Source of the DNA: Endomicrobiia bacterium
GTDB taxonomy: Bacteria; Elusimicrobiota; Endomicrobiia; Endomicrobiales; Endomicrobiaceae
Reading direction: 5' to 3'
NCBI GenBank assembly: GCA_009776745.1
Contig: WRNH01000014.1
Span: 1-35,585, forward strand
DNA: 35,585 nt
In this document: piece after piece, positions 16,614-24,353 of the stretch
Layout: each line of letters starts with the position of its first letter
How positions within the stretch are numbered: position 1 is the stretch's first letter
Translations under genes and position numbers: made by a program
The notes under the pieces: generated by a model
Seen by the model: the letters and a program-made list of their open reading frames with translations, nothing else
Database searches by the model: none
Told to the model about the DNA's origin: nothing

Positions 16614-17930
16614 ATGAATTATTCACCGGCAAAAACATTATTATCGTTTTTTCTGGGACTTATTGCGATAGGCACGATAACATTGTCTTTGCCGATTTCA
16701 AGAAATCCTGAAGCCGGTTTTTCATTTTTGACCAGTCTGTTTACTGCCGCATCGGCAGTCTGCGTAACCGGTTTGACGGTAGTTCCCATTAATGAGTACT
16801 TTTCACAGGCGGGTCTGACGATAATTATGCTGTTGGTTCAGTTCGGCGGGCTTGGATATATGTTTGTTTCCATGGCGGTTGCTTTGCTGATAGGAAAGAT
16901 GGCTTTGAAAGACAGACGCATAATGCAGGAGATATTTGATATATCGTCTTTCAAAGATTTGAAAAAACTCCTTATAAAAGCCGTTTTTTTTGTCCTTGCA
17001 ATAGAGACAGCCGGAGCCGTTATACTTACATTTATTTTTTTTAGAGAATTTACGTTCTTTGAGTCGTGTTATCTCGGTATATTTCACTCAATAACCGCGT
17101 TTTGCAATGCGGGATTCAGCCCTTTTGCCGACAGTCTCGTTTCTTTTTCAGCAAATCCGCTTTTGTTGTATACAATTGCGTCGCTCATAATACTCGGCGG
17201 ACTTGGTTTTTTTGTTATAGTGGACGTATATGACGCTTATAAAGAGAAACATGTACATTTATCCACACACACTAAAGTTGTGCTTTCCATGACTTTAGGC
17301 ATTATAGTATGCATTTTTATATTTTTCCTGTTTTCAAAAGAAACGGGTATTTTTAAAGGGCATGGAATTTTTTACGCGATTAACAATTCTTTTTTTCAGG
17401 CCGTAAGCGCGAGAACCGCCGGTTTTGCTTCCGTTCCGTCGCAGTTATTTAGCGAATTTGCGGAAGTTGTTTTGATATTTTTCATGTCGATAGGCGCGGC
17501 GCCGGGGAGTACCGCAGGAGGCATTAAAATAACAACGCTTGCTCTTGTTTTTATTTTTGTAAGAAGCATGATTAGGGCAGACGGAGATTTTGTTATTTTC
17601 AAGAGAAGGATTCCTGAAGATTTGGTAAAAAAAGCTTTAACGATATTTGTTATATTTTTTACTGCTGCCGTGCTTTTGTCGGCAGCTTTGGTACTTTTGG
17701 AACCCGGAAAAAGATCTATAGACGTTGTTTTTGAAGTTGTTTCGGCTTTTGGAACGGTAGGCCTTTCAGTAGGTATTACGCCGGGTTTATCCGTCGGGGG
17801 AAAAATATTAATCATCTTTGCCATGATTGCCGGCAGGATAGGAGTACTTACAATATTGATTTTGATGCTTACGTCCGGCAATAAGAAAAAAAGTATAAAA
17901 TATCCTGAAGCCAGAATACTTGTAGGCTGA
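16614..17930 (+). CDS. ktrB: TrkH/KtrB-family potassium transporter, membrane subunit
   Basis: This 438-residue polytopic inner-membrane protein has the four pore loops of the TrkH/KtrB superfamily, each with its filter glycine: AVCVTGLTVV, ITAFCNAGFSPF, AVSARTAGFASV and VSAFGTVGLSVG. The segment GAAPGSTAGGIKITT is the conserved region after the third pore loop. The length fits KtrB-type proteins better than the longer TrkH of E. coli. With the RCK protein encoded 194 bp downstream it should form a gated K+ (or K+/Na+) uptake system. ATG 16614 is followed at once by NYSPAKTLLSFF, a plausible first membrane segment. Confidence 0.93.
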   Translation: MNYSPAKTLLSFFLGLIAIGTITLSLPISRNPEAGFSFLTSLFTAASAVCVTGLTVVPINEYFSQAGLTIIMLLVQFGGLGYMFVSMAVALLIGKMALKDRRIMQEIFDISSFKDLKKLLIKAVFFVLAIETAGAVILTFIFFREFTFFESCYLGIFHSITAFCNAGFSPFADSLVSFSANPLLLYTIASLIILGGLGFFVIVDVYDAYKEKHVHLSTHTKVVLSMTLGIIVCIFIFFLFSKETGIFKGHGIFYAINNSFFQAVSARTAGFASVPSQLFSEFAEVVLIFFMSIGAAPGSTAGGIKITTLALVFIFVRSMIRADGDFVIFKRRIPEDLVKKALTIFVIFFTAAVLLSAALVLLEPGKRSIDVVFEVVSAFGTVGLSVGITPGLSVGGKILIIFAMIAGRIGVLTILILMLTSGNKKKSIKYPEARILVG

Positions 17931-17932
17931 TA

Positions 17933-18124
17933 ACGGCAATAAAGACAGAGTTGAGCAGATATGTTTTTGCGATACGGACTGACCTCTCGCTCCGGAACTT
18001 TGTTTCGCCTCCCGTAAGGTGCGAGGGAGATATGAGAGAGGTGCAGGTTTTTAGGAGAAAACCCGTTAATTATTTCAGGTTTGCCGAAACACGGCAATTC
18101 TGCTTGGCCGTTAAAGGAAGATCT
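17933..18124. repeat. ACGGCAA motif and palindromic element between ktrB and ktrA
   Basis: ACGGCAA (17933-17939) lies 2 nt after the ktrB stop. A 61-bp hairpin element follows, with ends ACCTCTC (17982-17988) and GAGAGGT (18036-18042) and an inner CTCCC...GGGAG. The ktrA frame stays open backwards through this region, giving an illusory longer N-terminus. The ktrA ribosome binding site AAAGGAAG is at 18113-18120. Confidence 0.6.
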
Positions 18125-18817
18125 ATGAAAAAAAAGCAATTTGGCGTTATCGGGCTTGGGACGTTCGGGTATAATGTTGCCGTTGAGCTTGCGAAAAAAA
18201 ATATTCAAGTTCTTGCGATAGACAATGATGCCGAACTGGTAAACAGAATAAGCCAGTTTGTCACTCAGGCGCTTATTGTTGACGCTACCGACGAAAAGGC
18301 AATGTCCGATGCCGGCGTTTCGGACTGTGACAGCGTTATTGTTTCAATAGGCGAGAGCATAGAAACAAGCATTCTTGCTACGTTGATAGTCAAAGATTTG
18401 GGCGTTAAGAAGGTTATAGTTAAATGCGCGAGTACGTGGCATTCAAAAGTCGCGGCAAAGCTTGGCGCGGATACCGTTGTTTATCCTGAATTTGAAATGG
18501 CAAAAAGGCTTGTGGACAGCATAGTAACGCCGAATATACTGGAACAGTTAGAGCTTTCAAAAGATTATAATCTGGTGGAAATCGTAGCTCCTAAAGAGTT
18601 TTGGGGAAAAGCCATAAAAGACTCGGGAATAAGAAATAATTACGACGTTAACGTAATTGCCATACGCAGGTATATCCCGATAGTAAACGACTGCGGAGAG
18701 AGTGATATAAAAGAAGAAGTGAATATGGTTCCTGGACCGGATGATGAAATAAATCAAAATGATGTTTTGGTTGTTATAGGTTCAGAGGAATCTTTGTCAA
18801 AATTAAAAAAGAAATAA
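18125..18817 (+). CDS. ktrA: KtrA/TrkA-family potassium transport regulator (RCK domains)
   Basis: This 230-residue cytoplasmic protein has an RCK_N nucleotide-binding fold, with GVIGLGTFG near the N-terminus and acidic VLAIDND ending the second strand, then an RCK_C domain from about residue 135. The single N+C unit and length match KtrA, which forms an octameric ring under KtrB and gates it in response to ATP/ADP (known for the family). I start at ATG 18125, directly before KKKQFGVIGLG and preceded by AAAGGAAG; the frame extends upstream to 17951 only through a repeat element. It lies 10 bp ahead of the TPR gene. Confidence 0.94.
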   Translation: MKKKQFGVIGLGTFGYNVAVELAKKNIQVLAIDNDAELVNRISQFVTQALIVDATDEKAMSDAGVSDCDSVIVSIGESIETSILATLIVKDLGVKKVIVKCASTWHSKVAAKLGADTVVYPEFEMAKRLVDSIVTPNILEQLELSKDYNLVEIVAPKEFWGKAIKDSGIRNNYDVNVIAIRRYIPIVNDCGESDIKEEVNMVPGPDDEINQNDVLVVIGSEESLSKLKKK

Positions 18818-18827
18818 AGGATATTTA

Positions 18828-19115
18828 ATGAGCGAAAGCATAAAAGATTTGTCGAAAGAAGAAGTAAATCATATGGAGCTCGGAAAATTTTATTTTTTGA
18901 ATAATAAATACGACGAGGCTGTTTTAGAATTTAAAAAAGTTTTGGAAATTAATCCGGCAAATGCCGAAGCGTATTACAACATAGGCCTTATCAATGAAAG
19001 CGGCAATAAACTTGATGAAGCAAAAGAAATGTATTTTAAAGCGTTAAGCATAAAAGAAGATTATAAGACCGCAAGAGATCGTTTAAATAAGCTTATAGGA
19101 TTGGAAAATGAATGA
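18828..19115 (+). CDS. Small TPR-repeat protein
   Basis: A 95-residue protein with two tetratricopeptide repeats: YFLNNKYDEAVLEFKKVLEI and the next with AYYNIGLINESGNKLDEAKE. There is no signal peptide and no catalytic domain, so it should be a soluble protein-binding adaptor. The partner is unknown. It starts 10 nt after ktrA with AAAGGAT upstream and overlaps pheS by 8 nt. The overlap suggests translational coupling to pheS and that ktrA-TPR-pheS can be read as one transcript. Confidence 0.85.
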   Translation: MSESIKDLSKEEVNHMELGKFYFLNNKYDEAVLEFKKVLEINPANAEAYYNIGLINESGNKLDEAKEMYFKALSIKEDYKTARDRLNKLIGLENE

Positions 19116-20127
19116 TATCGATAAAATAATTGAAGAAGCATCCGCGAAAATCAATAGCTCTGATATTGCGGTTTTGGAATCGGTAAAAAATGAATATATG
19201 GGAAAAAACGGAGTTTTGACCCTGATATTGAAATCTCTTTCGCAGTATTCCATTGAAGAAAAAAAAGTTATCGGCGCTCAGGCAAACAGAGCCAAATCGG
19301 TTATTGAAAGCGAAATTGAAAAAAGAAAAGAAATTCTAAAAAAAATGCTTATCGACGAAAAAATGGCAAAGGAGAAAGTTGATTATTCTTCGGCTTTTTA
19401 TTTTCCGTTTGCGAAGGGCAGTTTTCATCCCGTAATACGAACAATAGAAGAAATAACTTCAATATTTAAATCTTTGGGTTTCAGCGTTGCCGATGGCCCT
19501 GAAATTGAAACGGAATGGTATAACTTTGAAGCTTTAAATATTCCCGTAAATCATCCGGCGAGAGACACTCAGGATACTTTTTATCTTGAGGGAATGAAGA
19601 ATGTTATGAGAACGCATACTTCTCCAGGGCAAATTCATGTTATGGAAAAACAGCAGCCTCCGGTTAAAGTTATAGTTCCCGGAAGAGTATACAGAAACGA
19701 GGCCAGCGACGCGTCTCATTCCGCCACGTTTCACCAGATTGAAGGTTTATCCGTAGGTGAAAATGTAACTTTTGCGGATTTGAAAAGCACTCTTACGCTT
19801 TTCATTCATAAACTTTACGGGCAGGACGTTGCTTTGAGGTTTAGGCCTTCGCATTTTCAATTTACCGAGCCGTCTGCGGAAGTTGACGTGCAATGCGTTT
19901 TGTGCAATGGAAAAGGATGCAGGGTCTGCAAAAATTCAGGATGGCTTGAAATGCTGGGATGCGGTATGGTTCATCCAAATGTTTTTAAAGCGGTCAATTA
20001 TGATACGAAAAAATATACGGGTTTTGCTTTCGGAATGGGCGTTGAACGTTTGGCAATGTTAAAATACGGTATTGACGATATACGTCTCTTTTATGAAAAC
20101 GATTTAAGATTTTTGAAACAATTTTAA
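19108..20127 (+). CDS. pheS: Phenylalanyl-tRNA synthetase alpha subunit
   Basis: The 339-residue catalytic alpha subunit of the (alpha-beta)2 PheRS charges tRNA-Phe. The N-terminal coiled coil is followed by HPVIRTIEEI, the aminoacyl-adenylate site region with TSPGQIHVM and GRVYRNEASDASHSATFHQI, and class II motif 3 in AFGMGVERLAMLKYGI. A cysteine-rich insert CVLCNGKGCRVCK (about residues 263-275) may bind a metal; such cysteines occur in a subset of bacterial PheS. The start overlaps the TPR gene by 8 nt. Directly after the stop lies an ACGACAG motif and a 139-bp inverted-repeat element separating it from pheT. Confidence 0.97.
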   Translation: MNDIDKIIEEASAKINSSDIAVLESVKNEYMGKNGVLTLILKSLSQYSIEEKKVIGAQANRAKSVIESEIEKRKEILKKMLIDEKMAKEKVDYSSAFYFPFAKGSFHPVIRTIEEITSIFKSLGFSVADGPEIETEWYNFEALNIPVNHPARDTQDTFYLEGMKNVMRTHTSPGQIHVMEKQQPPVKVIVPGRVYRNEASDASHSATFHQIEGLSVGENVTFADLKSTLTLFIHKLYGQDVALRFRPSHFQFTEPSAEVDVQCVLCNGKGCRVCKNSGWLEMLGCGMVHPNVFKAVNYDTKKYTGFAFGMGVERLAMLKYGIDDIRLFYENDLRFLKQF

Positions 20128-20147
20128 CGACAGTTAATAATTAGTAA

Positions 20148-20286
20148 GGGTGTCTCTAAAAATCCTGTCTACACCATGTCATTCCCGTGAAAACGGGAAT
20201 CCATGTTTGCCATAGTCGTCGAGAAAAAAGCAACGTGGATTCACGATAACAAATTTCGGGACAAACTGGGGTTTTTAGAGGTACCC
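20148..20286. mobile_element. MITE-like terminal-inverted-repeat element, copy 2, between pheS and pheT
   Basis: The ends GGGTGTCTCTAAAAA (20148-20162) and TTTTTAGAGGTACCC (20272-20286) pair at 13 of 15 positions. The interior repeats the copy at 100-247: CATTCCCGTGAAAACGGGAA, GTCGTCGA, AAAAAAGCAACGTG and ACAAATTTCGGGA. It has lost a few bases at its right half compared with copy 1. An ACGACAG-led AT-rich repeat fragment (20127-20147) precedes it, as in copy 1. It lies within a gene pair that is usually close together. Confidence 0.75.
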
Positions 20287-20315
20287 GTAATGTGCCGTTC
20301 AAAAGGGATTAAAAA

Positions 20316-22673
20316 ATGAAAATTTCATATAACTGGCTTAAAAAATTTGTTGACTTTGAACTTACTCCTGAAGAATTGGCGAAGATGCTGACTCTTATAG
20401 GCGTTGAGACTTATGTCCTTTCTTCAGGCGGGAACTGGAGTAATGTCGTTACGGCTAAGGTTTTGGAAAAAGAGAAACATCCTAATGCGGATAAACTTTC
20501 CGTTTGCAAAGTTACCGACGGTATCAACAATTATTCGGTTGTTTGCGGCGCTCCGAACGTGGCCGCAGGGCAAATAGTAGCCCTTGCGAAAGTGAACGCG
20601 GTTTTGCCGGGAGACTTTAAAATAAAGCCTTCAAAAATAAGAGGCGTTGATTCTGAGGGAATGATATGTTCCGAAAAAGAGCTTGGTCTTTCGGAAGAAT
20701 CGGAAGGCATAATGGTTCTTGATGAAAATACCGAAGCGGGCTTGCCTTTGGAAAAAGTATTAAGCGATGACGCTGTCCTGGAAATAGAAATTACCACTAA
20801 CAGAGGAGATTGTCTGAGCCATTTGGGCACGGCAAGAGAAGTAGGAGCTAAACTCAGAAAAACTCCCATTCTGCCTTTAATAAAAACGTCAAACATTTCA
20901 GCCGTAAGTAATATAAAAGTGGAATCATGTTTGTGCAGCCGTTACATAGGATGCGTGATTTCAGGCGTTAAAACCGCGCCTTCCCCGAAATGGCTTGCGG
21001 AGTCCTTGGAAAAATGCGGAATAAGATCAATCAACAATATTGTCGATGTAACAAATTACGTGCTTTTGGAACTGGGGCAGCCTTTGCACGCTTTCGACAT
21101 ATCTAAACTCGCTTCTAAAAACGTCATAGTAAGAAACGCGAAAAACGGCGAAAAAATTACGGCTTTGGACGGGAAAGATTACGAACTTGATCCGGAAATG
21201 CTTGTCATTGCCGACGATGAACAGCCTGTCGCGATAGCCGGCGTAATGGGCGGAGAATTTTCCGGAATAGATGAAAAAACCGGAACGGTATTTTTGGAAA
21301 GCGCTGTGTTTAGCGCCGATTCCGTAAGGAAAACTTCAAAGAAATTAAATCTTTCAAGCGATTCTTCTTACAGGTTTGAAAGAGGAGTTTCATGGGATAT
21401 TGCGGAATTTGCGTCATGGAGAGCGGCGAATCTTATTTGCGAAATCGCCGGCGGCCGCATAGAATCGAGAGAAGATATTCAGACGGCAAAATACGAGAAG
21501 ACGATAATAACGTTGAGAGTCGAAAGAGTTTCTAAAGTTTTGGGGTATCATATTGAAGAAGATGATATCGCCGAAATTTTAAGGTTTTTAAGTATAGACC
21601 TGCAGCCCAGAGGAGAGATTATCCGTTGCGAAATTCCGTCATGGCGTAATGATATAAAAGATGAGATTGATCTAATAGAAGAAATTGCAAGAATAAACGG
21701 ATACGAAAATATACCTGAACCGGTTGAACATTTAAATTACCGGTTTACGCGAAATGACTCGTTCATGCCGGAAATAGTTGAAGATTTCAGGGAAAAACTT
21801 TGCGGATTGGGTTTTTGCGAAGCGTTAAATTACAGTTTTTCCGAGATAAAAGATATAGAATTTTTCGGGTTGAAATATTTTTATAAAATAGCTAATCCCA
21901 TATCAAAAGAAAATGAAGTTTTAAGGCCTTCGCTTCTGCCCGGATTGTATAAAAATCTTGTTGTTAACACGGCTCAGGGAGCGGAAACGGTTGCTCTTTT
22001 TGAGTACGGAAAAATTTATGTCGAACCTGCCGAAAGAAAAACTTTTGCGGTTATTATGTGCGGCAATACGTGGCATGAGTGGTGGAAATGGGCGGAAAAA
22101 AATATAAATCCGGAATTTGATTTTTATTTTGGCGGCGGTATTATTAAAAATATTCTTCCGGATGAATTTGTGATTTCGGAAAATTTGAGTCCAAAACCGT
22201 ATTTTCATCCCGGAAAAACGGCTGCGGTCGTTTACAGGGGAAAACCCGTGGGACAGTTTGGAATATTGAAGCCTTCTTTGCAGGAAGATTTAAAAAGAGA
22301 AATATTTTATTTTGAAACTGATATTGAAGCTTTAGAAGTTTTATATTCAAGCAAAACGCCGGTTTATAAATCCGTTGCAAAATTTCCGTCGGTAAAAAGA
22401 GACATATCCGTTACGGCGGATAAATCTTTGCAGTTTTCTAAAATTGAGAAAGTAATAAAATCCGTTATGAAATCTGGAAATATACTGAAAGAGTATTCTC
22501 TTTTTTCCGTTTATGACGACGTTTCAAAAATAGGCGAAGGAAAAATAAGCTATTCATTCAGACTCACGTACAGAAATAATGAAAAGACTTTAAACGATGA
22601 AGAAGTCAATAAAGATATGAACGGGCTTTTATCTAAACTTGATAATGAACTCGGAGTTAAACTGAGAACTTAA
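20316..22673 (+). CDS. pheT: Phenylalanyl-tRNA synthetase beta subunit
   Basis: A 785-residue full-length beta subunit. In order: N-terminal MKISYNWLKKFVDF, a tRNA-binding (EMAP-like) domain with KHPNADKLSVCKV (about residues 50-65), the B3/B4 editing domain with TTNRGDCLSH and YVLLELGQPLHAFD, the B5 region, the catalytic-like core, and the C-terminal FDX-ACB anticodon-binding domain starting near FPSVKRDISV. It works with PheS. AAGGGA (20303-20308) is 7 nt before ATG 20316, so pheT has its own good ribosome binding site despite the element inserted upstream. A 7-nt-repeat palindrome follows directly after the stop. Confidence 0.97.
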   Translation: MKISYNWLKKFVDFELTPEELAKMLTLIGVETYVLSSGGNWSNVVTAKVLEKEKHPNADKLSVCKVTDGINNYSVVCGAPNVAAGQIVALAKVNAVLPGDFKIKPSKIRGVDSEGMICSEKELGLSEESEGIMVLDENTEAGLPLEKVLSDDAVLEIEITTNRGDCLSHLGTAREVGAKLRKTPILPLIKTSNISAVSNIKVESCLCSRYIGCVISGVKTAPSPKWLAESLEKCGIRSINNIVDVTNYVLLELGQPLHAFDISKLASKNVIVRNAKNGEKITALDGKDYELDPEMLVIADDEQPVAIAGVMGGEFSGIDEKTGTVFLESAVFSADSVRKTSKKLNLSSDSSYRFERGVSWDIAEFASWRAANLICEIAGGRIESREDIQTAKYEKTIITLRVERVSKVLGYHIEEDDIAEILRFLSIDLQPRGEIIRCEIPSWRNDIKDEIDLIEEIARINGYENIPEPVEHLNYRFTRNDSFMPEIVEDFREKLCGLGFCEALNYSFSEIKDIEFFGLKYFYKIANPISKENEVLRPSLLPGLYKNLVVNTAQGAETVALFEYGKIYVEPAERKTFAVIMCGNTWHEWWKWAEKNINPEFDFYFGGGIIKNILPDEFVISENLSPKPYFHPGKTAAVVYRGKPVGQFGILKPSLQEDLKREIFYFETDIEALEVLYSSKTPVYKSVAKFPSVKRDISVTADKSLQFSKIEKVIKSVMKSGNILKEYSLFSVYDDVSKIGEGKISYSFRLTYRNNEKTLNDEEVNKDMNGLLSKLDNELGVKLRT

Positions 22674-22807
22674 AAGGCAGAGAAAAGATAATAGATAATA
22701 GGTAACAGCTAAAAGGTTTCGGTGTTTTCGCTTTGCGAAAACCTATAATAGGCTTCGGCTTTGCCGAAACACAATACCTTTTATGTGTTATCTGTTATCT
22801 GCCTTTT
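22674..22807. repeat. Composite palindromic element: 7-nt repeat arms around two hairpins
   Basis: It opens with AAGGCAG right after the pheT stop and repeats AGATAAT/AGATAAT/AGGTAAC/AGCTAAA. Core hairpins: GTTTTCGC-ttt-GCGAAAAC (22724-22742) and GCTTCGGC-ttt-GCCGAAAC (22752-22770). The right arm CCTTTTATGTGTTATCTG continues to TTATCTGCCTTTT, the inverse of the opening AAAAGGCAGA. Confidence 0.85.
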
Positions 22808-22811
22808 TAAA

Positions 22812-22820
22812 TGGTATAAT
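22812..22820 (+). promoter_or_regulatory. Extended -10 promoter giving a possibly leaderless transcript
   Basis: TGGTATAAT is a perfect extended -10 box, ending only 6 nt before ATG 22827. A normal start point would fall on or next to the ATG. The -35 region is weak and no Shine-Dalgarno is present, which fits a leaderless mRNA. Confidence 0.5.
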
Positions 22821-22826
22821 AAACCT

Positions 22827-24353
22827 ATGAGAAAAATATTTTTAATCTTTTTATCTTTGGTTTTGTGTTTTAATCCTGCTATTTCGCTGGAACAGCAAAA
22901 GACATCTTCCGATCCGGACCTTAAAAAAATTCTTGAAGATTTTGACGAGTACGTTAAAAAAACCCAAAAGCAATGGAATATTCCCGGCATGTCGATGTGT
23001 ATTGTTGTCGGAGATAAAATTGTCTATAAGAAGTCTTTCGGCGTAAAACAGGTAAAAACCTCCGATAAGGTTAATAATCAGACGGTATTTCAAATAGCTT
23101 CATGCACAAAAGCGTTTACGGCTGCGCTGGTCGCTATGCTTGTCGACAGGGGATATTTGCGCTGGGAAGATAAAATTACCGACTACATTCCGGATTTCAG
23201 GCTTGATAATAAAAAAATAAGCGATCAGATGACCATAGAAGATGCGCTTGCGCAATACAGCGGGCTTCCTTCTTATTCCCAACATCTAATGATGCTTTTC
23301 GGCTATGATCCGAATTATATAATCAGTTCAATGAGGTATATCAAACATACGGGAGAATTCAAAAAGAGCTACAGCTATCAAAATAATTTTTATCTTTTGA
23401 TGGGTGAAATTATAAAGAAAGCCACCGGCAAAACATGGGATTACAATATAAAAGAATACATTTTCAAACCTTTGGCAATGAACTCTTCAACCGCCGACTA
23501 TAAAAGTTATCTTAGAGCAAAAAACCGCTCTTTCGGACATTATTATTCCGGCGGGGTATTAAAAGTTTTGCCGGATGATTTGCCTTACGGCAGTTGGCCG
23601 TATCTTTTCGCGCCCGCAGGCGGAATAAATTCCAATATTGACGACATGTCGCAATGGCTTTTGTTTATTGTTAACGGTGGAACTTCTTTCGGGTGGCAGA
23701 TCATTACTTCGGAAAATTATGATAAATTATTTACAAACCGCGTTTTTATAAATACTACGGCCGGAAACAAGAAAAACTATTATTGCCTGGGCTGGAAATG
23801 TATGGAATATGATCCTGAAAATATTTTATGGCATGCGGGTACTACCGACGGAGGAGGAGCCTACGTTTCTTTTATGAAAGACAAAAAGATAGGAATCGCG
23901 GTGCTTATGAATCTTCCGAACGGAAGAATGGCCGAAGCTTTGGCGAAAAAATTTTACGACGCGTATTTGCAAAATCCGGAAATAAACTGGAGCGCCGTAA
24001 AACTTAACGAGGCAAACAAAGCGCACAAGAAACGCACTCCTAAAGGTCCTCCGGAAATAATTGTGCCGTCTCTGGATTTAAAAAAATATACCGGCGTATA
24101 TCATAATATTTTATACGGCGAAGCCGAAGTAAAACTTGAGGACGGCGTTCTCAAATTCAGCGCCGGTCCAAGAAAAGTATGGATAACTTTAAAACATTTC
24201 AGCGGTCACTCTTTTGACGGGACCGGCATACCTGCGTGGAGATTTAAGCGGCCGATGTTTACATTTAAAGTTTATGAAAGTTCAAACGTAAGAGGGCTTG
24301 TAGTCGAAGATATGACGGACGGAACCGATTCGATGTTCAGAAAAATTGAATGA
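22827..24353 (+). CDS. Exported serine beta-lactamase-fold hydrolase (class C/PBP4*-like)
   Basis: A 508-residue protein with a signal peptide (MRKIFLIFLSLVLCFNPAIS). The beta-lactamase/DD-peptidase fold shows the three active-site elements: SCTK (Ser92, Lys95), YQN (Tyr184, Asn186) and HAG in LWHAGTTDGGG (His336). A C-terminal region of about 100 residues with YTGVYHNILYGEAEV resembles the DUF3471-type beta-domain attached to such enzymes. It is a periplasmic serine hydrolase, possibly a peptidase or esterase acting on D-amino acid peptides; true beta-lactam resistance should not be assumed. I choose ATG 22827 because it begins the signal peptide; the frame extends upstream into a palindromic repeat. 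It overlaps the next gene as ATGA. Confidence 0.88.
   Translation: MRKIFLIFLSLVLCFNPAISLEQQKTSSDPDLKKILEDFDEYVKKTQKQWNIPGMSMCIVVGDKIVYKKSFGVKQVKTSDKVNNQTVFQIASCTKAFTAALVAMLVDRGYLRWEDKITDYIPDFRLDNKKISDQMTIEDALAQYSGLPSYSQHLMMLFGYDPNYIISSMRYIKHTGEFKKSYSYQNNFYLLMGEIIKKATGKTWDYNIKEYIFKPLAMNSSTADYKSYLRAKNRSFGHYYSGGVLKVLPDDLPYGSWPYLFAPAGGINSNIDDMSQWLLFIVNGGTSFGWQIITSENYDKLFTNRVFINTTAGNKKNYYCLGWKCMEYDPENILWHAGTTDGGGAYVSFMKDKKIGIAVLMNLPNGRMAEALAKKFYDAYLQNPEINWSAVKLNEANKAHKKRTPKGPPEIIVPSLDLKKYTGVYHNILYGEAEVKLEDGVLKFSAGPRKVWITLKHFSGHSFDGTGIPAWRFKRPMFTFKVYESSNVRGLVVEDMTDGTDSMFRKIE

Noticed and set aside
17396-18208. 270-codon minus-strand frame across the ktrB end and ktrA start
   Set aside because: It is opposite two well-supported genes and runs through a palindromic repeat; no recognisable domain.
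22761-22826. Longer N-terminus for the beta-lactamase-fold protein
   Set aside because: The extra codons lie in a palindromic repeat and would bury the signal peptide; the promoter -10 lies within them.
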